A DNA stretch of 64,000 nucleotides, from positions 620,001 through 684,000 of the forward strand of contig NZ_BOSG01000001.1 in the NCBI RefSeq assembly GCF_018403225.1, read 5' to 3'. The translations under genes were made by a program, and so were the position numbers. The DNA is from Paenibacillus sp. J23TS9 (GTDB lineage Bacteria; Bacillota; Bacilli; Paenibacillales; Paenibacillaceae). Positions 29,667-38,599 of the stretch are shown here, in pieces (within the stretch, counting starts at the first letter, position 1; every line of letters starts with the position of its first letter). The notes under the pieces were generated by a model. It was given only the letters and a program-made list of their open reading frames with translations, was not told the origin of the DNA and did no database searches.

Positions 29667-31253
29667 ATGGCAAAGCACTTTAGATTTATCCGTCTCGGTC
29701 TCCGGAACTTCGCCGGGCTTGAAGGTGACACAGCGGTTGAGTACGGCGATATTACCAAACTGTCCGGCAAAAATGGCGAAGGAAAATCATCCATTGGTAC
29801 AGGTCCTGTATGGGCTTTCTGCGGCACGGACATTAACGGGAGCAAATATAATCCGTCTCCAACAACCTACGAGTTTGATCGTGTTTACTCAGCCCTGACC
29901 TTGGAGGTTGATGGAGAGCAAATCGAATTCGCTAGGGAGATCGACGAGAAGGGCAAGAACGCCACGTACATCAATTCGGTTCCCACTAAAGCCAAGGAAT
30001 ATGAGGAAGTGGTGGCTGCCTTATTCGATAAAGAGGATTTCCTTGCGATGTACAATCCAGGCTACTTTTTTACCCAACACTGGTCCAAGCAACGTGAGCA
30101 GGTCCTGAAATACTCCATTCCGCCGGCTAAGTCCGAAGTGCTTAAGGAAATGAGCCGGACAAGCCCGGATCAGAAAGCTAAGGAAATTAAGTTGAATCCA
30201 GCGGCAGCCAAGCTGGACGAGCTCATGAAGAAGCACTCGCTAGACGATCTGCAAAAAATTCACGGCGGCACGGGCGGGCAGAAATCGAAGCTGGAGAAGC
30301 AGCACATCGCCGCGCAGAGCCGGACCAGAACACTGCAGGAGCAGCTTGATCGTCTGCCCGATAGCTCAGGCAAAGATTTGGAATCATTACGATCCTCGGA
30401 AGCTGAATTACGAGAGCAAATCAAGATCGCCGATGCATTGCCTGCTAAGGCTCATGAAATCGAAATGAAGCACCGAGAAGTGGCAACCAAACTCCATCTA
30501 CAACGTGAAAAAATCAACCAAAGTAAAGAGCGTTTCCTGGTGTTGCATGGTGAACAAATCGAAGGACATTGTCCAACATGCAAACAGGCTTTGGACAAAA
30601 AGTCTGTAGCCGCTGCTCAGGAGAACAAGGATACCCGTGTTGCTAAAGCTCGCGAAGCACACCAAGAACTCATTGATAAACGCATTGAACTGGAAGATGA
30701 GCTTGCAAGTATTATTCCCATCGATGTTGGTGACCTACCAAAGCAGGTTCGAGAACTGGAGAATCAGCTAAACGTCGTGCTGGATGATATCCGTAACCAG
30801 ATAGCCTGCGAGAGAATAGAAGCTGATGTTACCGCAGCGAAAAAGGCCGAATCCGACACGCTCACCAACCTGAAAGAGTCCATATTCATATTGGACGCGA
30901 TCAAAGCATATCGCGCCAAGGAAGCCGAGCTCCAGGCTGAAAAGGTCCAGTCGCTATTCACCAGATTGAAGATTCGCCTCTTCAAGTATGTAAAGACCAG
31001 CGGAGAGTATGAACCGGACTTCTCGATCCAGATGGACGGCAAAGATTATGTGTCCTTGTCTGTAGGAGAAAAAATCACTGCCGGGCTTGAACTAACCGAG
31101 GTGCTGCACAAGCAATCCGGCCTGATCGTTCCAACATTCATCGATGGGATCGGCGAGTACACAGGAAAGATTGCAGTATACGACCAGCTGATCACTGCAA
31201 GGGCGGTACACGATCAGGAGCTCAAGATCGAAACGGAGGTAGCAGTCAGATGA
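29667..31253 (+). CDS. Rad50/SbcC-like ATPase
   Basis: A 528-residue protein with Walker A SGKNGEGKS (33-41) close to the N-terminus, long coiled-coil segments (about 200-300 and 310-430), a zinc hook HCPTC (Cys302, Cys305) at their apex and a C-terminal segment VSLSVGEKITAGLELTEVLH that resembles the ABC signature loop. It is much shorter than SbcC (about 1000 residues). It begins a recombination cassette with RecT, an MBL-fold hydrolase and a DnaQ-like exonuclease, so a role in DNA end processing is likely. Confidence 0.8.
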   Translation: MAKHFRFIRLGLRNFAGLEGDTAVEYGDITKLSGKNGEGKSSIGTGPVWAFCGTDINGSKYNPSPTTYEFDRVYSALTLEVDGEQIEFAREIDEKGKNATYINSVPTKAKEYEEVVAALFDKEDFLAMYNPGYFFTQHWSKQREQVLKYSIPPAKSEVLKEMSRTSPDQKAKEIKLNPAAAKLDELMKKHSLDDLQKIHGGTGGQKSKLEKQHIAAQSRTRTLQEQLDRLPDSSGKDLESLRSSEAELREQIKIADALPAKAHEIEMKHREVATKLHLQREKINQSKERFLVLHGEQIEGHCPTCKQALDKKSVAAAQENKDTRVAKAREAHQELIDKRIELEDELASIIPIDVGDLPKQVRELENQLNVVLDDIRNQIACERIEADVTAAKKAESDTLTNLKESIFILDAIKAYRAKEAELQAEKVQSLFTRLKIRLFKYVKTSGEYEPDFSIQMDGKDYVSLSVGEKITAGLELTEVLHKQSGLIVPTFIDGIGEYTGKIAVYDQLITARAVHDQELKIETEVAVR

Positions 31254-31657
31254 TTAAAACAGTAACTTTTCAAAATTACAGATACTTCAGTGGTCCTTCA
31301 TCTGATGCGTTTGTGATTAGACGTATTGAGAACGAACAAACAATCAGACTGGCACTGCCTTTCCACGAGGATACGCCAAACATTGATCTTACAATTTCTG
31401 AATCTCTCAATCTTAGAAATGCTCTTGAAGAACTAATTGATCTGAAGCTATTGAAAGGCCCTTCAGCTGCGGTATCTGTGGTACTAGAAACTGAAAAGCT
31501 GTTTCCTGAAACATTCGTTACTATTGCCGATCAGTCAAGGCTGAGTGCTCTATTTGAAAAATTCTCAGGCGATACAAGATCCGCCCGTAGGGCAAGATCG
31601 GCACTTAAGGATGCCATTGAAATACTCGGTTTGCGGTCGGGGGTGTACGAATATTGA
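31250..31657 (+). CDS. Hypothetical protein of the recombination cassette
   Basis: A 135-residue protein overlapping the Rad50-like stop by four bases. It has a beta-rich start (KTVTFQNYRYFSGPSSDAFV) and a helical C-terminus (RSARRARSALKDAIEILGLR). No family recognised; coupling suggests it works with the ATPase. Confidence 0.55.
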   Translation: MIKTVTFQNYRYFSGPSSDAFVIRRIENEQTIRLALPFHEDTPNIDLTISESLNLRNALEELIDLKLLKGPSAAVSVVLETEKLFPETFVTIADQSRLSALFEKFSGDTRSARRARSALKDAIEILGLRSGVYEY

Positions 31658-31806
31658 AAAACGGTAAAAACCCATCTCGCCGCCAGAAGATCGCAATCAA
31701 AGAAGCAGGCTTTAACCCGGATAACTGGCTGGTATGCAAAGCGCTAGACGACCGTCTTGAACTCACCCATCGCTTAACCGGCACTACCAAAATCATTTAC
31801 TTATAG
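31654..31806 (+). CDS. Small phage protein, DUF6906-like
   Basis: A 50-codon gene starting at TTG overlapping the previous stop. The product MKNGKNPSRRQKIAIKEAGF, then NPDNWLVCKALDDRLELTHR matches the pattern of a small conserved phage protein (GKxPTRKQK... NPxNWLV). Its basic N-terminus suggests nucleic-acid contact. Function unknown. Confidence 0.65.
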   Translation: MKNGKNPSRRQKIAIKEAGFNPDNWLVCKALDDRLELTHRLTGTTKIIYL

Positions 31807-31821
31807 GAGGCAATCATTCAT

Positions 31822-32736
31822 ATGGGAAATAATTCGCAAATCATGACACTCACTCCTGAAATCAAAGAAGTGTTCCCAGCAGAAGTTCTTGATGTAATCC
31901 GTACATCCCTTTGCCCCACAGCATCAGATCCGGAATTCCTTCTCTTTGCTCATAAAGCTGCATCTTACCGACTCGATCCATTCAAAAACGAAATCTTCTT
32001 TATCAAATATGGTAACCAGGCTCGCATCCAGTTCGCAGCGGAAGCATACCTCGCCAAAGCTCGTGAAAAGGAGGGCTTTCAGGCGCCAGACACTCAAACC
32101 GTTTGCGCGAATGACACCTTCAAAGCCCGTAAATTCAAAAATGAAAAGGGTGAGGACGACTGGGAGATTATCGATCATGAGGTTACTTTCCCACGCGGTT
32201 CCATCGTTGGTGCCTATTCCATCGCTTATCGAGACGGGTACCGTCCTGTCACTGTTTTTGTGGACAAGGAGCATATCGCACATGTCTATACCGGACAGAA
32301 CAAGGACAATTGGAACAAATGGGAGCCGGATATGATCGGTAAGCATGCCGAACAGCGGGCGCTTAAAAAGCAATACGGCTTGGAGTTTGGTGACGAAAAT
32401 GTTGAACAGCCGCCAGTTGCCGTCACTGATTCCTATGAACGCAAAGACGTGACGCCTGAGTCTGAAGCGATCAAAACAACGTCTAAACCTGAGCCTACCA
32501 AGGAAAAAGACGATGATGCCGAACAAAAAGTGCAGTTAAAAACTGAAATGAAGCGGAAATACAAACAGCTCGGCATCACAACATCCGAGGGAATCATATC
32601 TCACCGAGAAGAGTTTATGACGGTGAAGGGGAACGAGCCGACGATCGCAGAGGTAAAGGCTTACCTCAAAATCATGGACCTGCAAATTCAAGAAAAACAG
32701 GCAGCAGAGCAAGCAAACGACGAACTGCCATTGTAA
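31822..32736 (+). CDS. recT: RecT/Bet single-strand annealing protein
   Basis: A 304-residue recombinase. The core (LCPTASDPEFLLFAHKAASY, then RLDPFKNEIFFIKYGNQARI) is the Bet/RecT signature; IGKHAEQRALKKQYG is the usual C-terminal core motif, followed by a low-complexity tail. It anneals complementary single strands during phage recombination or replication. The TAGGAGG ribosome site lies 15 bases before the ATG. Confidence 0.9.
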   Translation: MGNNSQIMTLTPEIKEVFPAEVLDVIRTSLCPTASDPEFLLFAHKAASYRLDPFKNEIFFIKYGNQARIQFAAEAYLAKAREKEGFQAPDTQTVCANDTFKARKFKNEKGEDDWEIIDHEVTFPRGSIVGAYSIAYRDGYRPVTVFVDKEHIAHVYTGQNKDNWNKWEPDMIGKHAEQRALKKQYGLEFGDENVEQPPVAVTDSYERKDVTPESEAIKTTSKPEPTKEKDDDAEQKVQLKTEMKRKYKQLGITTSEGIISHREEFMTVKGNEPTIAEVKAYLKIMDLQIQEKQAAEQANDELPL

Positions 32737-32739
32737 GCC

Positions 32740-32931
32740 ATGAAGCCGCTAATCGAGATCTACCAGCTTACGCCTGATTGTCAGGTATGTGGTGATGAAA
32801 TAAGTCTCGGCGATGAAAAGAAGTACCACCAGCTGCGGGTATGCAAGACCTGCAAATGGGAACTGGAGGTGGACAGGAAGCATGATAGACGGAAGCAATC
32901 CCGAGCAGCTCGACCTGTTCGGAGGGGCTGA
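32740..32931 (+). CDS. Small zinc-ribbon-like protein
   Basis: A 63-residue protein with two Cys pairs (CQVCGDE and CKTCKWE) about 19 residues apart, forming a probable zinc ribbon, and a basic C-terminus (RKHDRRKQSRAARPVRR). It begins three bases after the recT stop. Nucleic-acid binding is likely but unproven. Confidence 0.6.
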   Translation: MKPLIEIYQLTPDCQVCGDEISLGDEKKYHQLRVCKTCKWELEVDRKHDRRKQSRAARPVRRG

Positions 32932-33103
32932 CCTAGTCCCGCCGGCTCCCACCCAGGAAGTACTGAACGGCGTGTACTATGAGCAGGCGACGGGGCTGTT
33001 TGTATCCTTTGTCCTCGGGCGCCGGCATTATGAATGGGCCGCTAAGGGGTGCACCTTTGACAAGGAATGGCGGGAGAAAACAATGAGGGAGCGTGCGATA
33101 TGA
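32882..33103 (+). CDS. Small hypothetical protein
   Basis: A 73-residue protein from the ATG at 32882 with GGAGGTGG upstream; it overlaps the previous gene in another frame. MIDGSNPEQLDLFGGADLVP begins it: QLDLFGG resembles clamp-binding peptides (QLxLF), so it could bind the DNA sliding clamp. The rest (VSFVLGRRHYEWAAKG) is not recognised. Confidence 0.55.
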   Translation: MIDGSNPEQLDLFGGADLVPPAPTQEVLNGVYYEQATGLFVSFVLGRRHYEWAAKGCTFDKEWREKTMRERAI

Positions 33104-33852
33104 AAGTCGACATCCTTGCATCCGGTTCATCCGGTAACTGCATTGCGGTAACATCCGGCGAGCAGATCATCCTGATCGATGCCGGCATTCCGAAAACGAA
33201 GATTGAAAAGCGGTTGCTGGCCGCGGGCATCCGGCCGGATCACATCGAAGGGATATTCATCACTCATGCTCATAGCGACCATGTGAAGGGACTGCCGCTG
33301 GCTAACAAATTCCGGATCCCGGTATGGGCTACGGACGGAGAATGGAAAGGGATATCCGGTGTAGATGATGAGCTGCGGCGGACTGTGGAGAGCAGGTTTA
33401 GCAAATACGAGATGATAGAGCTCGGTGGACTCCACGTTTATCCCTTCAAGGTCCACCATGATGCATACGAGCCTGTCGGTTATGCAGTGGAGTATGACTA
33501 CGGCGGCCGCGCTTGCATCGTTCTGGATACGGGCCATGTAGACGAAGACATCATCGACATGATGGAGGGTCAGGTCATCATTATCGAGGCAAACCACGAT
33601 CCTGACTTGGTGCCGCTATGCAGCCGGCCGGACTCCGTTAAGACCCGTATCCTCTCCGACATTGGTCACCTGAGTAACGAGCAAACAGCGGCGGCCTTGC
33701 AGCAAGTCGTACGGGGCCGCGGGGAGCAGATATACCTAACGCACTTGTCGGGCGAGAACAATAACCCGCAGCTAGCGGAGATGACTGTAAAGGCGGCGCT
33801 CCGGCAGAGGGGATTCGAAGCAGGAAAACATTACACGATCGAGGTGGTATAA
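33100..33852 (+). CDS. MBL-fold hydrolase of the recombination cassette
   Basis: A 250-residue metallo-beta-lactamase-fold protein from the ATG at 33100. Metal ligands are visible as THAHSDH (55-61), with VLDTGH and SDIGHLSNEQ further on. It resembles the YycJ/WalJ group and the MBL proteins often encoded beside phage RecT, where a nuclease role is suspected. Coupled to the exonuclease gene immediately downstream. Confidence 0.85.
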   Translation: MKVDILASGSSGNCIAVTSGEQIILIDAGIPKTKIEKRLLAAGIRPDHIEGIFITHAHSDHVKGLPLANKFRIPVWATDGEWKGISGVDDELRRTVESRFSKYEMIELGGLHVYPFKVHHDAYEPVGYAVEYDYGGRACIVLDTGHVDEDIIDMMEGQVIIIEANHDPDLVPLCSRPDSVKTRILSDIGHLSNEQTAAALQQVVRGRGEQIYLTHLSGENNNPQLAEMTVKAALRQRGFEAGKHYTIEVV

Positions 33853-34473
33853 ATGCTTTCAGATATTACGGTCTTCGACTTTGAAACAACAGGATTGAAT
33901 GCTCAGACAGAGCGTGTTATCGAAATGGCGGCAATCAGGGTGACCGGGGGTGAGATCGTAACCAGTTTCCATGCACTGGTCAAGCCAGGACGATTATTGG
34001 AACCCAAGATCACGGAAATTACAGGCATTACAGATGACATGCTTGTTGATGCGATGGATGAGTCTCTCGCCTTCCGTATCCTTCGGAACATAATGGGAGA
34101 CAGCCTGCTGGTTGCTCACAATGCGGCTTTCGACCTTCAATTCTTGCACCATGCGCTGCAGCGTCTCGCCGGAAAGACGTTCACCAATCCATTTATCGAT
34201 ACGCTGACGATCAGCCGAGAACGGCATACCTACCCTCATAAGCTGACGGATATGTGTGGTAAATACGGAATTGAGTTGGAAGGAGCTCATCGAGCGCTAA
34301 ATGACGTAATCGGCTGCTGGGAATTGCTTAAGGCTATGCACGAAGCAGATCCGATTGATCGGTATCTTAATAAGCTTGGATATTTGAGCAAATACGGTCC
34401 TCCTGCATGGGCTCCTCAATACGCTTATCTGTTTGGGACTTCAAATAAATTTGAACCTCGTGAGGTGGGATAA
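33853..34473 (+). CDS. DnaQ-like 3'-5' exonuclease
   Basis: A 206-residue DEDDh exonuclease. Exo I is TVFDFETTGLN (Asp9, Glu11), Exo II contains LLVAHNAAFDLQFL, and Exo III is GAHRALNDVIGCWEL with the His-x4-Asp pair. It starts directly after the MBL-gene stop. It could proofread or resect DNA ends alongside RecT. Confidence 0.88.
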   Translation: MLSDITVFDFETTGLNAQTERVIEMAAIRVTGGEIVTSFHALVKPGRLLEPKITEITGITDDMLVDAMDESLAFRILRNIMGDSLLVAHNAAFDLQFLHHALQRLAGKTFTNPFIDTLTISRERHTYPHKLTDMCGKYGIELEGAHRALNDVIGCWELLKAMHEADPIDRYLNKLGYLSKYGPPAWAPQYAYLFGTSNKFEPREVG

Positions 34474-35031
34474 ATGCAATCGTACAAAAACGTTTATACG
34501 GCCGATGAATACAAACGCCTGGAGGAACTGAAAGATGCAGCGTTGGAACAGAACGGAATTTTCAAGCAGCAGCGCGACAAGGCTATCGGCGACCTCGCCC
34601 GGCATGCGCAGACCATAGTTGATATTCAAAATGAAAAGCTGGTGCTTCTCCAGCAGATAGAACGGACGATTGATGAGAAGAAGGTGAGGCTCCCATGGGA
34701 CGTGGCGAACGCACTAAAAGCATTAACAGATGCCAAATATTCAACATTCGGAATAATGCATCACGGAAACAAGCCCGAGTACGCTGAAGATCATCACGAC
34801 GAATTGCGTATTATTCAGACGTTTTGCAACACAACAACTCCGGATGACCAACCAAGTAATGGTGATCTGATTATACTGGCACTGGTCAATGGTTACACCG
34901 TCGAGCTCGAACCACGCGACAAGGTAAAGCAACTCATCGAGAAATGGTACGCCGTTCCCGGCGATGTAACCGACGCTGAACTGTACGATCTTTCCGATGG
35001 CATCATTGATCTGTTGCAAAAAACATCCTGA
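34474..35031 (+). CDS. Hypothetical phage protein, DUF1642-like
   Basis: A 185-residue protein following without a gap. The N-terminal half is coiled coil (EYKRLEELKDAALEQNGIFK), then KVRLPWDVANALKALTDA and a C-terminal PGDVTDAELYDLSDGIIDLL. The layout resembles DUF1642 proteins of Firmicute phages. Function unknown. Confidence 0.5.
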   Translation: MQSYKNVYTADEYKRLEELKDAALEQNGIFKQQRDKAIGDLARHAQTIVDIQNEKLVLLQQIERTIDEKKVRLPWDVANALKALTDAKYSTFGIMHHGNKPEYAEDHHDELRIIQTFCNTTTPDDQPSNGDLIILALVNGYTVELEPRDKVKQLIEKWYAVPGDVTDAELYDLSDGIIDLLQKTS

Positions 35032-35047
35032 ACGTTGGTGAGGTGGA

Positions 35048-35956
35048 ATGGCGAACGTCCAGAAGGAACACGGCTTCGCGCCAATCGCTAATGAGATTTT
35101 AGACGCGATATGTCAGTACACCTTCAATGGCGCGCAACTGCGTATCGTACTCAAGGTATGGAGATTGACGTATGGGTACAGCAGGAAGGACCATGATTTT
35201 TCAATTTCCTTTTTACAGCAAACGACAGGGTTGTCGGATCGGACCATAAAAAAAGAGATCGCAACCCTAGTCAAAGAAAAGGTGCTGGTTGTAACCAAAC
35301 CAGAAACCAGCACTACAGCACGAAAGCTCGCATTCAACAAAGATTATGATCAATGGACTATATCGAAAAGTGGTGATCAATCGGTGAAGCAAGATGACCT
35401 GTTTTCAATCACCGAGGGGAAGTATTGTTCACCCCCTGAAGATGGGGAGAGGGGGGAAGGATCGTTCACCCCTGAGGGGAAGTATCCTTCACCTCCAGAT
35501 GGTGTTTTGGGGGGAAGTATTGTTCCCCCATATAAAGAAAAAGATCTTTTAAAGAAAAGTATTAAAGATAATATAGCGATGTTTGAACAATTCTATGAAA
35601 TCTATCCAAGAAAGATCTCAAAAGCCTATGCGAAAAAAGTATGGGGAAAGCTCTGTAAGGATATTGAATTCGACTCAGACATTGTTATTCGAAATACAGC
35701 CAATTTTGCAGAAACGCATAGGCTGCTTAAGACAGATAAAAAGCACATTCCGCATCCCTCCACATACTTAAACCAAAAGCGGTATGAGGATTATGTCGTT
35801 GTTGATCCGGAAGGACTGTCCCAGGTGACAGAACCAAAGAAGACTGGCAGTGTCCTGAACCGGATGCTGAAAGAGGAGTTGATGATCAGTGAACCGAGCT
35901 CAAGTTCTGTGGATCCTAAATTATCTATCGGCAGCGTACCGGAGCTTTACGATTGA
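35048..35956 (+). CDS. Replication initiator (lambda O-like)
   Basis: A 302-residue protein. Residues 1-110 are a winged-helix DNA-binding domain (APIANEILDAICQYTFNGAQ; QTTGLSDRTIKKEIATLVKE). Residues 123-165 are a repetitive, Gly/Pro-rich linker encoded by the iteron array, and the C-terminal half (FEQFYEIYPRKISKAYAKKV) is the usual helicase/loader contact region. This is the O-type arrangement in which the origin lies inside the initiator gene. Loader and DnaB-type helicase genes follow. Confidence 0.87.
   Translation: MANVQKEHGFAPIANEILDAICQYTFNGAQLRIVLKVWRLTYGYSRKDHDFSISFLQQTTGLSDRTIKKEIATLVKEKVLVVTKPETSTTARKLAFNKDYDQWTISKSGDQSVKQDDLFSITEGKYCSPPEDGERGEGSFTPEGKYPSPPDGVLGGSIVPPYKEKDLLKKSIKDNIAMFEQFYEIYPRKISKAYAKKVWGKLCKDIEFDSDIVIRNTANFAETHRLLKTDKKHIPHPSTYLNQKRYEDYVVVDPEGLSQVTEPKKTGSVLNRMLKEELMISEPSSSSVDPKLSIGSVPELYD
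35416..35580 (+). other. Phage origin of replication: four iterons and AT-rich region
   Basis: Four 20-base imperfect palindromes lie at 35416-35435, 35453-35472, 35476-35495 and 35511-35530. They share GGGGAAGTAT or GGGGAAGGAT at the left, then a C/G-rich right arm (GTTCACCCC or close). An AT-rich stretch (35529-35580) follows, suited to strand opening. The arrangement inside the initiator gene matches the lambdoid origin plan. Confidence 0.82.
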
Positions 35957-36278
35957 TCCAGATGAAGCGGAGGGTGTTGTGAACGTTTGGATGGATATTC
36001 TCCAGAACGTACCTTTTGAAACGGCTCAGCAGGAAACCAGAAGGCTCTGCCGTTTAAAGACAGATTTCGCTCCAACTCCTGCTGAAATCTATCAAGCTTG
36101 TACTGAAAGCAGCTCTACGTTGACCGTCTACCAGATTCAGCAGAAAGAACATGAGCAGCAGCTATTGGAGCTCCAAGAGTATCACGAAAGGGAAGAAGTA
36201 AAACCGATGCCGGAACATATCGCTAATCGGCTGGATCAACTCTTTGCGGGGATGCGGGTGAACGAAGATGAATCTTGA
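35889..36278 (+). CDS. Helicase loader, G39P-like
   Basis: A 129-residue protein starting at GTG inside the end of the initiator gene. The helical N-terminus (AQVLWILNYLSAAYRSFTID) and RRLCRLKTDFAPTPAEIYQA fit the G39P-type loader-inhibitor family of SPP1. It would deliver the DnaB-type helicase encoded next, with which it overlaps by 11 bases. Confidence 0.72.
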   Translation: MNRAQVLWILNYLSAAYRSFTIDPDEAEGVVNVWMDILQNVPFETAQQETRRLCRLKTDFAPTPAEIYQACTESSSTLTVYQIQQKEHEQQLLELQEYHEREEVKPMPEHIANRLDQLFAGMRVNEDES

Positions 36279-37611
36279 AGCAGAACGCGCCGTCCTTGGG
36301 TCACTCCTCAAAGATCACGAACTGATGGATGATTGTTACCTTGCGCCGGACGACTTCAGCGAGGAGGAAGACAACCGCACACTGTTCAAAGTCCTACAGT
36401 TCGCCAAGGAGCATTTTGAAGGAGAGAAGGAACCATTCGATCCAGTGCTCCTGGTAACGAAATGGGGCGAGCGGCTGAAGAATGTCGGCGGAATATCCAG
36501 GCTAATGTCTCTGCGTCAGTCAGTGCCCAGCACAGCAGGATTCAACCATTACCAACAAAGTGTACGAGCAGATAGGATTCAGCGTGAAATACAAGAGGTC
36601 GGCCGACAGATTGCAGCTACTGGTGGAGGCGATCTTTCCGAGCTCCGACTCAAAATGAATGTATTGGCAGAGCTTCAGCGCGGTCAAGAAGGTACAGGTC
36701 CGGTTCACATGGCATCCATTCTCGAAGGCCATGGACAAACCATTATGAAACGGGCTCAAACGCAAGGCGTAACTGGGGCGAATACCGCCAATCATGAAAT
36801 GAATCAGATGAGCGGAGGACACCAACCGGGTGACCTGGAGATTATAGCGGCCCGCCCGAGTATGGGGAAAACGCAGTATGTCCTGAATGATATGGACGCC
36901 GTTACTAAATCGGGTTGGTCGGCTGTCATCTTCTCTCTTGAAATGGGCGCTTTAAAGATGGTAGAGCGTTTGGTATCCAGTATTGGCGGCATTAAGAACA
37001 AAAAAATCAAGTCCGGCCTAATGTCGGATAACGATTGGGATTCATATAGCAAAGCTGTGGAGATCATAGCAAACCGAAATTTGTTCATCGATGATACTCC
37101 GGGAGCAACTGTTGAGTATGTACGGCAGCAGGTGAAGCAGCTCAAGAAGAAATATGCCAAGTTGGTCGTGTATGTGGATTATCTTCAGTTCCTTAACACC
37201 GAGCGGAAATTTTCAAAAAACAATGAACGAGTTGGGCACATCACCAAAGTGCTTAAAGGGATTGCTCGCGAGTTTAACGTCTGTGTTGTTGCCATATCTG
37301 CAGTCGGCCGGGATTGTGAGAAGAAACCAGACAAGCGGCCTTTGATGTCCGATCTCCGGGAATCCGGTGATATCGAGAGTGATGCGGATGTGATCACATT
37401 CCTTTACAGAGATGAGTATTACAATGCCGATACCATCAAGAAGGACATCGTCGAGTTAATCGTTGCCAAGGGTCGGGATATCGGCACAGGAACCTTCGAA
37501 ATGGTATTCAAAAAAGATACAGGCCGTTTTATCAACATGACCAAGGAAGAAAAGGAAAAGCTTGCAGAGAAGGTGAGAGAACGTGAGCGGCAAGGTCATT
37601 CAAAACGATGA
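36268..37611 (+). CDS. DnaB-like replicative helicase
   Basis: A 447-residue helicase. N-terminal DnaB domain at 1-105 (EAERAVLGSLLKDHELMDDC), RecA-fold ATPase with Walker A ARPSMGKTQ (195-203) and Walker B VVYVDYLQFL, then SDLRESGDIESDADVITFLY, the conserved DnaB segment near the C-terminus. It unwinds DNA at the fork. Preceded by its loader gene and followed without gap by a hypothetical gene. Confidence 0.92.
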   Translation: MNLEAERAVLGSLLKDHELMDDCYLAPDDFSEEEDNRTLFKVLQFAKEHFEGEKEPFDPVLLVTKWGERLKNVGGISRLMSLRQSVPSTAGFNHYQQSVRADRIQREIQEVGRQIAATGGGDLSELRLKMNVLAELQRGQEGTGPVHMASILEGHGQTIMKRAQTQGVTGANTANHEMNQMSGGHQPGDLEIIAARPSMGKTQYVLNDMDAVTKSGWSAVIFSLEMGALKMVERLVSSIGGIKNKKIKSGLMSDNDWDSYSKAVEIIANRNLFIDDTPGATVEYVRQQVKQLKKKYAKLVVYVDYLQFLNTERKFSKNNERVGHITKVLKGIAREFNVCVVAISAVGRDCEKKPDKRPLMSDLRESGDIESDADVITFLYRDEYYNADTIKKDIVELIVAKGRDIGTGTFEMVFKKDTGRFINMTKEEKEKLAEKVRERERQGHSKR

Positions 37612-37930
37612 GCAGTACGAAACGGCCAGGCTGGCGATCCTCAAAATGGCTGCCGACCTGGATGATCCGCTGAGCGGAATGACTGCGGCAGAACGCGAGA
37701 AAAAGAATATGGTTTATGACCGCACCGTCGATCTAATGACAAAGTACCGACGCGGCGGACTCGTCCAGCAGTTCCCGCATCTCCGAGAAATATACCAGCA
37801 GATCGGGTACCAGTGGCAGGAATTGGAGTCTGAACCTATACAGTCATCCGTAACAGAGCAGCAGCAGGAACCGCAGGAACAGAAAGAAGAGAAGCCATCC
37901 TCTAGGCTCTCAGGCTGGCTGGATGAATAG
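37583..37930 (+). CDS. Hypothetical phage replication-region protein
   Basis: A 115-residue protein starting at GTG inside the helicase end. It is helical and polar, with YETARLAILKMAADLDDPLS and a Gln/Glu-rich tail. No domain recognised; position suggests an accessory role. Confidence 0.55.
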   Translation: MSGKVIQNDEQYETARLAILKMAADLDDPLSGMTAAEREKKNMVYDRTVDLMTKYRRGGLVQQFPHLREIYQQIGYQWQELESEPIQSSVTEQQQEPQEQKEEKPSSRLSGWLDE

Positions 37931-37948
37931 GAGGAAGGTGATTGAATC

Positions 37949-38515
37949 ATGAGGTTTGTTGGAACTGACCCGGCTACCGCCACCGGATTTGTTGCCTTGG
38001 ACGAGCAAGGTAATGTGTTGGAAGAAGTTGAACTCAAGGGCGCTGGCAAAACCATGAAAGGCGGAATCACAGATGAGCAGCTTGCAGACTTAGGGCATCA
38101 GCTGTATAAACATCTGAAACCTGGTGACGAGGTCGTCATGGAAGACGCGGCTCATGGTACACAGCGGGGTATAACCACTGGAATGATACATGGTGTTTTA
38201 CGTTACATGATCCGTCGCAGGTCTTTGAGCCCGAATTTTGTAGCACCTGCCGCGGTCAAGAAATATGTAGGAGTAACTGGATGGGTAGGCGAGGCAGGTA
38301 ATAAGAGGCGCCTGGTTGATAAGGAGAAGAAGAAAGCAATCAAGGATGCTGTTAAAGAGCACTTTGGATATACACATAAAAGCGACAACGTCATTGATGC
38401 TTATATCATCGCAAGAATAGCCTTAAATCTCTACCTGATGCGTGAATACAAGCCCTTGTTGGACACGCTCCCTTACCAGATCGAGGTTGTCGAAGCCATA
38501 TTAAATAAAGCATAA
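37949..38515 (+). CDS. RuvC-like Holliday-junction nuclease
   Basis: A 188-residue protein of RNase H fold. Acidic residues are placed as in RuvC: TDPATATGF (first Asp), VVMEDAAHG (Glu) and KSDNVIDAYIIARIAL (Asp pair). A Lys-rich segment (LVDKEKKKAIKDAVKEHFGY) precedes the last motif. It likely resolves branched DNA before packaging. Confidence 0.82.
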   Translation: MRFVGTDPATATGFVALDEQGNVLEEVELKGAGKTMKGGITDEQLADLGHQLYKHLKPGDEVVMEDAAHGTQRGITTGMIHGVLRYMIRRRSLSPNFVAPAAVKKYVGVTGWVGEAGNKRRLVDKEKKKAIKDAVKEHFGYTHKSDNVIDAYIIARIALNLYLMREYKPLLDTLPYQIEVVEAILNKA

Positions 38516-38599
38516 CAAACGCACAGGGAAGCCTGCGGCGGCGGGCAGTCACACCCATTTGAAGGAACAGCAGTTCTTATTTTGAGAGGATGAGTGTTA

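Noticed and set aside
29667..31253. Rad50-like ATPase considered as an anti-phage defence ATPase
   Set aside because: It is coupled to recombination genes in the phage early operon; no toxin or effector gene is present.
31924..32526. A 200-codon leftward frame opposite recT
   Set aside because: Antisense shadow; Phe/Arg-rich translation with no start signal, while recT is well supported.
35416..35530. Repeated 20-mers considered as a CRISPR-like array
   Set aside because: Spacings are irregular (3-18 bases between copies), copies lie in a coding frame of the initiator, and no cas genes are present; they are origin iterons.
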